Origin: Spirochaetaceae bacterium
GTDB taxonomy: Bacteria; Spirochaetota; Spirochaetia; Treponematales; Breznakiellaceae
Direction: 5' to 3'
Assembly (NCBI GenBank): GCA_031284295.1
Contig: JAITAE010000229.1
Span: 1-7,570 of the forward strand
DNA: 7,570 nucleotides
Below the pieces are notes generated by a model, which was not told the origin of the DNA, searched no databases, and saw only the letters and a program-made list of their open reading frames with translations. The first letter of the stretch is position 1. Each line of letters starts with the position of its first letter. The position numbers and the translations under genes are program-made. Shown here in pieces: positions 5,933 through 7,570 of this stretch.

Positions 5933-7018
5933 ATGAAGTATTTTGGCAACGCGGCTCTGTATTTATTTCCTGTGCTGCTGGCCGTTTTGTTTTTGCTGGG
6001 ATTTTCGCTGATTTGTTCGGGCTGCTACACGTTAAAACAGGGCGCCGTCATGCTCGGATACCTTGGCCAGGCCGTACCGCTTGAAACATTGGCGGACGGG
6101 CCTGACGCAGCGGAAGAAAACATACAGTTTGTCGAATTGGTGAATGACATACGCCGCTTTGCCGTTGACGACCTTGGGCTTAGCGAAACAAAGAATTATA
6201 CAAAGTATGTTGATATAAACCGTGATTATTTGGCGGCAATAGTCTCAGCGTCCGCAAAAGATTCTTTTAAGCGGCATGAATGGCGCTTCCCGGTTGTAGG
6301 GAATGTTCCGTACAAAGGTTTTTTTAACGTGGATGACGCACGCAGGGAGGCGGCCAAACTAAAAAAGAAAGATTTGGATGTCTGGATACGTCCGGTTGAC
6401 GCTTTCAGTACATTGGGCTGGTTCTCCGACCCTTTGTATTCATTCATGCGCGACTATACGCCGGATCGTATGGCGGATATTTTGATACACGAATTGGTAC
6501 ACGCCACAATTTTTATAAAAGATAATATGCAGTTTAATGAAGAGTTGGCGGAATTCATCGGCAGTGAGGGGGCCAGGCTCTACATAAAAGATAGGTACGG
6601 CGATTCAGGGGCGCGGTTGGAAAGTGTGCTGTATTCCGAAGCCGATAACGCCGCCTATATTGCTTTTATACAGGGATTGATAGATGAGCTTGACACTGTT
6701 TACAAAAGTGAAATTCCTAGAGAACAAAAACTTGAACAGAAACAAAAAATCATTGCCGCCGCCCAGGATCGTTTTGCGGCGGAATACGAGACCCGCTTTC
6801 ACTCCGGAAATTACCGGGGCTTTTCCGAAATAGAGATTAATAACGCATATCTGGAATTGTACCGCCTTTACTATTCCGGCGGCAGCAAGCTGAGGGAACT
6901 ATACGAAGAATCAGGCGGCAGCCTTTATGCATTTATATCGGCGGCAAAAACCATAACCCGAAAAGGCGGCGACCCCGTGCGGCAGCTGCGTTCCGCCCTT
7001 GCAAAAAGTGAACAGTAA
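5933..7018 (+). CDS. Putative zinc aminopeptidase lipoprotein (Aminopep family, PF10023-like)
   Basis: A 361-residue lipoprotein peptidase. The signal peptide (1-30) ends in ICSGC, with the lipidated cysteine at 31. The mature start YTLKQGAVMLGYLGQA and the block DIRRFAVDDLGL (72-83) match the family described as putative aminopeptidases, as I recall it. So do FPVVGNVPYKGFF (119-131), FSTLGWFSDPL (158-168) and HELVHATIFIKDNMQFNEELAE (starting at 186). H186, E187 and H190 form a zincin HExxH site, with a downstream Glu in FNEELAE (about 203-207) as likely third ligand. The C-terminal half is helical and lysine/glutamate rich. The frame is also open from TTG 5900, but ATG 5933 gives a natural signal peptide. 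The product should act on peptides at the cell envelope, though activity is predicted only. The gene is monocistronic: poly-C and promoter upstream, terminator 22 nt downstream. Confidence 0.87.
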   Translation: MKYFGNAALYLFPVLLAVLFLLGFSLICSGCYTLKQGAVMLGYLGQAVPLETLADGPDAAEENIQFVELVNDIRRFAVDDLGLSETKNYTKYVDINRDYLAAIVSASAKDSFKRHEWRFPVVGNVPYKGFFNVDDARREAAKLKKKDLDVWIRPVDAFSTLGWFSDPLYSFMRDYTPDRMADILIHELVHATIFIKDNMQFNEELAEFIGSEGARLYIKDRYGDSGARLESVLYSEADNAAYIAFIQGLIDELDTVYKSEIPREQKLEQKQKIIAAAQDRFAAEYETRFHSGNYRGFSEIEINNAYLELYRLYYSGGSKLRELYEESGGSLYAFISAAKTITRKGGDPVRQLRSALAKSEQ

Positions 7019-7040
7019 GGCCGCCGCAAGGTTGCTGAAT

Positions 7041-7062
7041 AACCGTTGCGCGGTTTTGTTTT
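7041..7062 (+). terminator. Terminator of the aminopeptidase gene
   Basis: AACCG (7041-7045) pairs with CGGTT (7051-7055) around a 5-nt loop and is followed by TTGTTTT. It lies 22 nt after the stop codon. The stem is short but the T-rich tail is good. The same hairpin recurs at 7156-7176. Confidence 0.5.
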
Positions 7063-7064
7063 GA

Positions 7065-7084
7065 GTTTGCTACGCAAACCCCAT
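7065..7084. repeat. Intergenic hairpin, TGC-TAC-GCA family, copy 2
   Basis: GTTTGC (7065-7070) pairs with GCAAAC (7074-7079) around TAC, followed by CCCAT. It matches 317-336 at 18 of 20 positions. The two differences (319/7067 and 329/7077) are partners in the stem, so a C-G pair is replaced by T-A. Confidence 0.75.
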
Positions 7085-7129
7085 GCCGTTGTTTGGCCGG
7101 GCGTGCGGCGGCATCAGCGGCGGCGGATT

Positions 7130-7145
7130 GGGGGGGGGGGGGGGG
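7130..7145. repeat. G16 homopolymer tract
   Basis: Sixteen consecutive G follow the GCGGCGGCGGATT segment. The tract lies between the two copies of the two-hairpin unit, 112 nt after the aminopeptidase stop and about 360 nt before the next gene. Its true length is likely to vary between cells or reads. Confidence 0.85.
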
Positions 7146-7155
7146 TAAGCGTAAA

Positions 7156-7202
7156 AACCGCTTGCGCGGTTATTTTGGGAGTTTGCGTTTAGCGCAAACT
7201 CC
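7156..7202. repeat. Two-hairpin unit, second copy
   Basis: AACCGC (7156-7161) pairs with GCGGTT (7166-7171) and is followed by ATTTT. Then GGAGTTTGCG (7178-7187) pairs perfectly with CGCAAACTCC (7193-7202) around TTTAG. The order and sequence parallel 7041-7080 (AACCG...CGGTT, T-rich spacer, GAGTTTGC...GCAAAC), so the unit looks duplicated, with lengthening of the second stem. Confidence 0.7.
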
Positions 7203-7210
7203 ACACAACA

Positions 7211-7249
7211 GATAAGCGGGTATTGAGCGTAGGGCGCTAAAAACTTATC
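7211..7249. other. Nested stem-loop
   Basis: GATAAG (7211-7216) pairs with CTTATC (7244-7249). Inside, AGCG (7226-7229) pairs with CGCT (7235-7238), extended by TT/AA around a bulged G. Function unknown. Confidence 0.35.
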
Positions 7250-7301
7250 CAAAACAGCGGCCTGTTCAGAACACGAAGCTCCGCGCAAGGGATAGAAGCG
7301 G

Positions 7302-7341
7302 AATAATGTCGCCCGGCGCGGCAGCGCCATGCGGCGTTATT
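7302..7341. other. Long imperfect stem-loop
   Basis: AATAATGTCGC (7302-7312) pairs with GCGGCGTTATT (7331-7341) over 11 bp including two G-U. An inner GGCGC (7315-7319) pairs with GCGCC (7324-7328) around GGCA. The G-U pairs form only in plus-strand RNA, which hints at an RNA-level structure. No T-run follows at once, so a terminator is unlikely. Confidence 0.45.
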
Positions 7342-7357
7342 ATAGCGGATAGCCCGG

Positions 7358-7374
7358 TCGCCGCGTAGCGGCGA
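7358..7374. repeat. Short perfect hairpin with GTA loop
   Basis: TCGCCGC (7358-7364) pairs with GCGGCGA (7368-7374) around GTA. The CGC-GTA-GCG core resembles the reverse orientation of the TGC-TAC-GCA hairpins and may belong to the same loose family. Confidence 0.5.
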
Positions 7375-7506
7375 TGCGCCCATATACCAAAACTTAAATC
7401 TACAAGTGTAATCGTGTCGTGATACTAGCCGCCTGGGGGTCAAAATTCGAGCAAAAAATGCCGATAATACCTCAATACCCGCAAGAAAAACGGAGCGTAT
7501 GGTTTT

Positions 7507-7570
7507 ATGGGTTTATCAAAGAAAATTATGCTTTTTGCCGCCGGGCTGTGCGCCGCCCTGGAATACGCGG
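7507..7570 (+). CDS. Partial protein with N-terminal hydrophobic segment
   Basis: Starting at ATG 7507 the frame reads MGLSKKIMLFAAGLCAALEY to the window edge. A positively charged start is followed by a hydrophobic stretch, as in a signal peptide or membrane anchor. GGAG (7492-7495) lies 11 nt upstream, a little far. Two other frames are also open to the edge (ATG 7458 and ATG 7499), and 7499 lies 3 nt from GGAG. I prefer 7507 because its product and codon use look natural. Too little is visible to name it. Confidence 0.45.
   Translation, partial: MGLSKKIMLFAAGLCAALEYA

Larger units (their letters stand above)
7019..7506. other. Gene-free stretch packed with hairpins
   Basis: I see no convincing gene here. 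The open frames in it lack ribosome binding sites and read as low-complexity or hairpin-encoded peptides. The stretch contains, in order: a terminator, a TAC-loop hairpin, a GCGGCGG-rich segment, a G16 tract, a second copy of the two-hairpin unit, and three further stem-loops up to 7374. The last 130 nt before the next gene are unstructured and I see no strong promoter in them. Confidence 0.65.

Noticed and set aside
7070..7443. Minus-strand frames of 86 and 68 residues in the hairpin-rich stretch
   Set aside because: The first includes a polyproline run encoded by the G16 tract. Both are built from palindromes and lack ribosome binding sites.
7019..7506. Possible CRISPR array, tRNA or riboswitch in the hairpin-rich stretch
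   Set aside because: There are no evenly spaced direct repeats with spacers, no cloverleaf with a T-arm and CCA end, and no riboswitch core that I recognise.

Overview
The window looks like a piece of a spirochaete chromosome, most likely a host-associated Treponema (termite-gut or rumen type). This is inferred, not proven. The grounds are two lipoproteins with relaxed lipoboxes, a large dCache chemoreceptor plus a stand-alone CheY-like receiver, mixed base composition with AT-rich promoters, many intergenic hairpins built on a G-C-TAC-G-C core, and long poly-G/poly-C tracts.

Left part, minus strand (1-2600). A partial gene of unknown function runs off the left edge. It starts at 261 behind an AGGAGG motif and carries a 63-nt palindrome inside its reading frame. 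Upstream of it in the same direction lies a methyl-accepting chemotaxis protein (2600 to 585). This receptor is cut by an in-frame TAG at 585-587. The next 60 codons, down to a TGA at 402-404, are still intact and still read as a normal receptor C-terminus. A large terminator-like hairpin follows.

Centre, plus strand (2601-5431). A roughly 275-nt divergent intergenic region holds a 103-nt element bounded by inverted repeats. After it come a short J-domain protein (2894-3343) and, 4 nt downstream, a Gfo/Idh/MocA-type oxidoreductase (3348-4322), apparently one operon ending in a hairpin with a T-run. An uncharacterised lipoprotein (4415-5272) follows.

Right part, plus strand (5432-7570). A single-domain response regulator (5432-5797) has a good promoter and ribosome binding site. 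A lipoprotein of the putative aminopeptidase family (HELVH zinc motif, 5933-7018) is bracketed by a C14 tract upstream and a G16 tract downstream. The stretch 7019-7506 has no convincing gene and is packed with hairpins, including a duplicated two-hairpin unit. One hairpin matches a copy 6.7 kb away near the left end, with a compensatory base-pair change. A second partial gene starts at about 7507 and runs off the right edge.

Together the genes suggest chemosensing (receptor and CheY-like protein), an envelope peptidase/lipoprotein set and a small J-domain/oxidoreductase operon, in a genome rich in palindromic repeats. I do not see a complete novel multi-gene system. The strongest unusual signals are the interrupted receptor, the in-frame palindrome, the co-varying hairpin family and the homopolymer tracts around the aminopeptidase gene.
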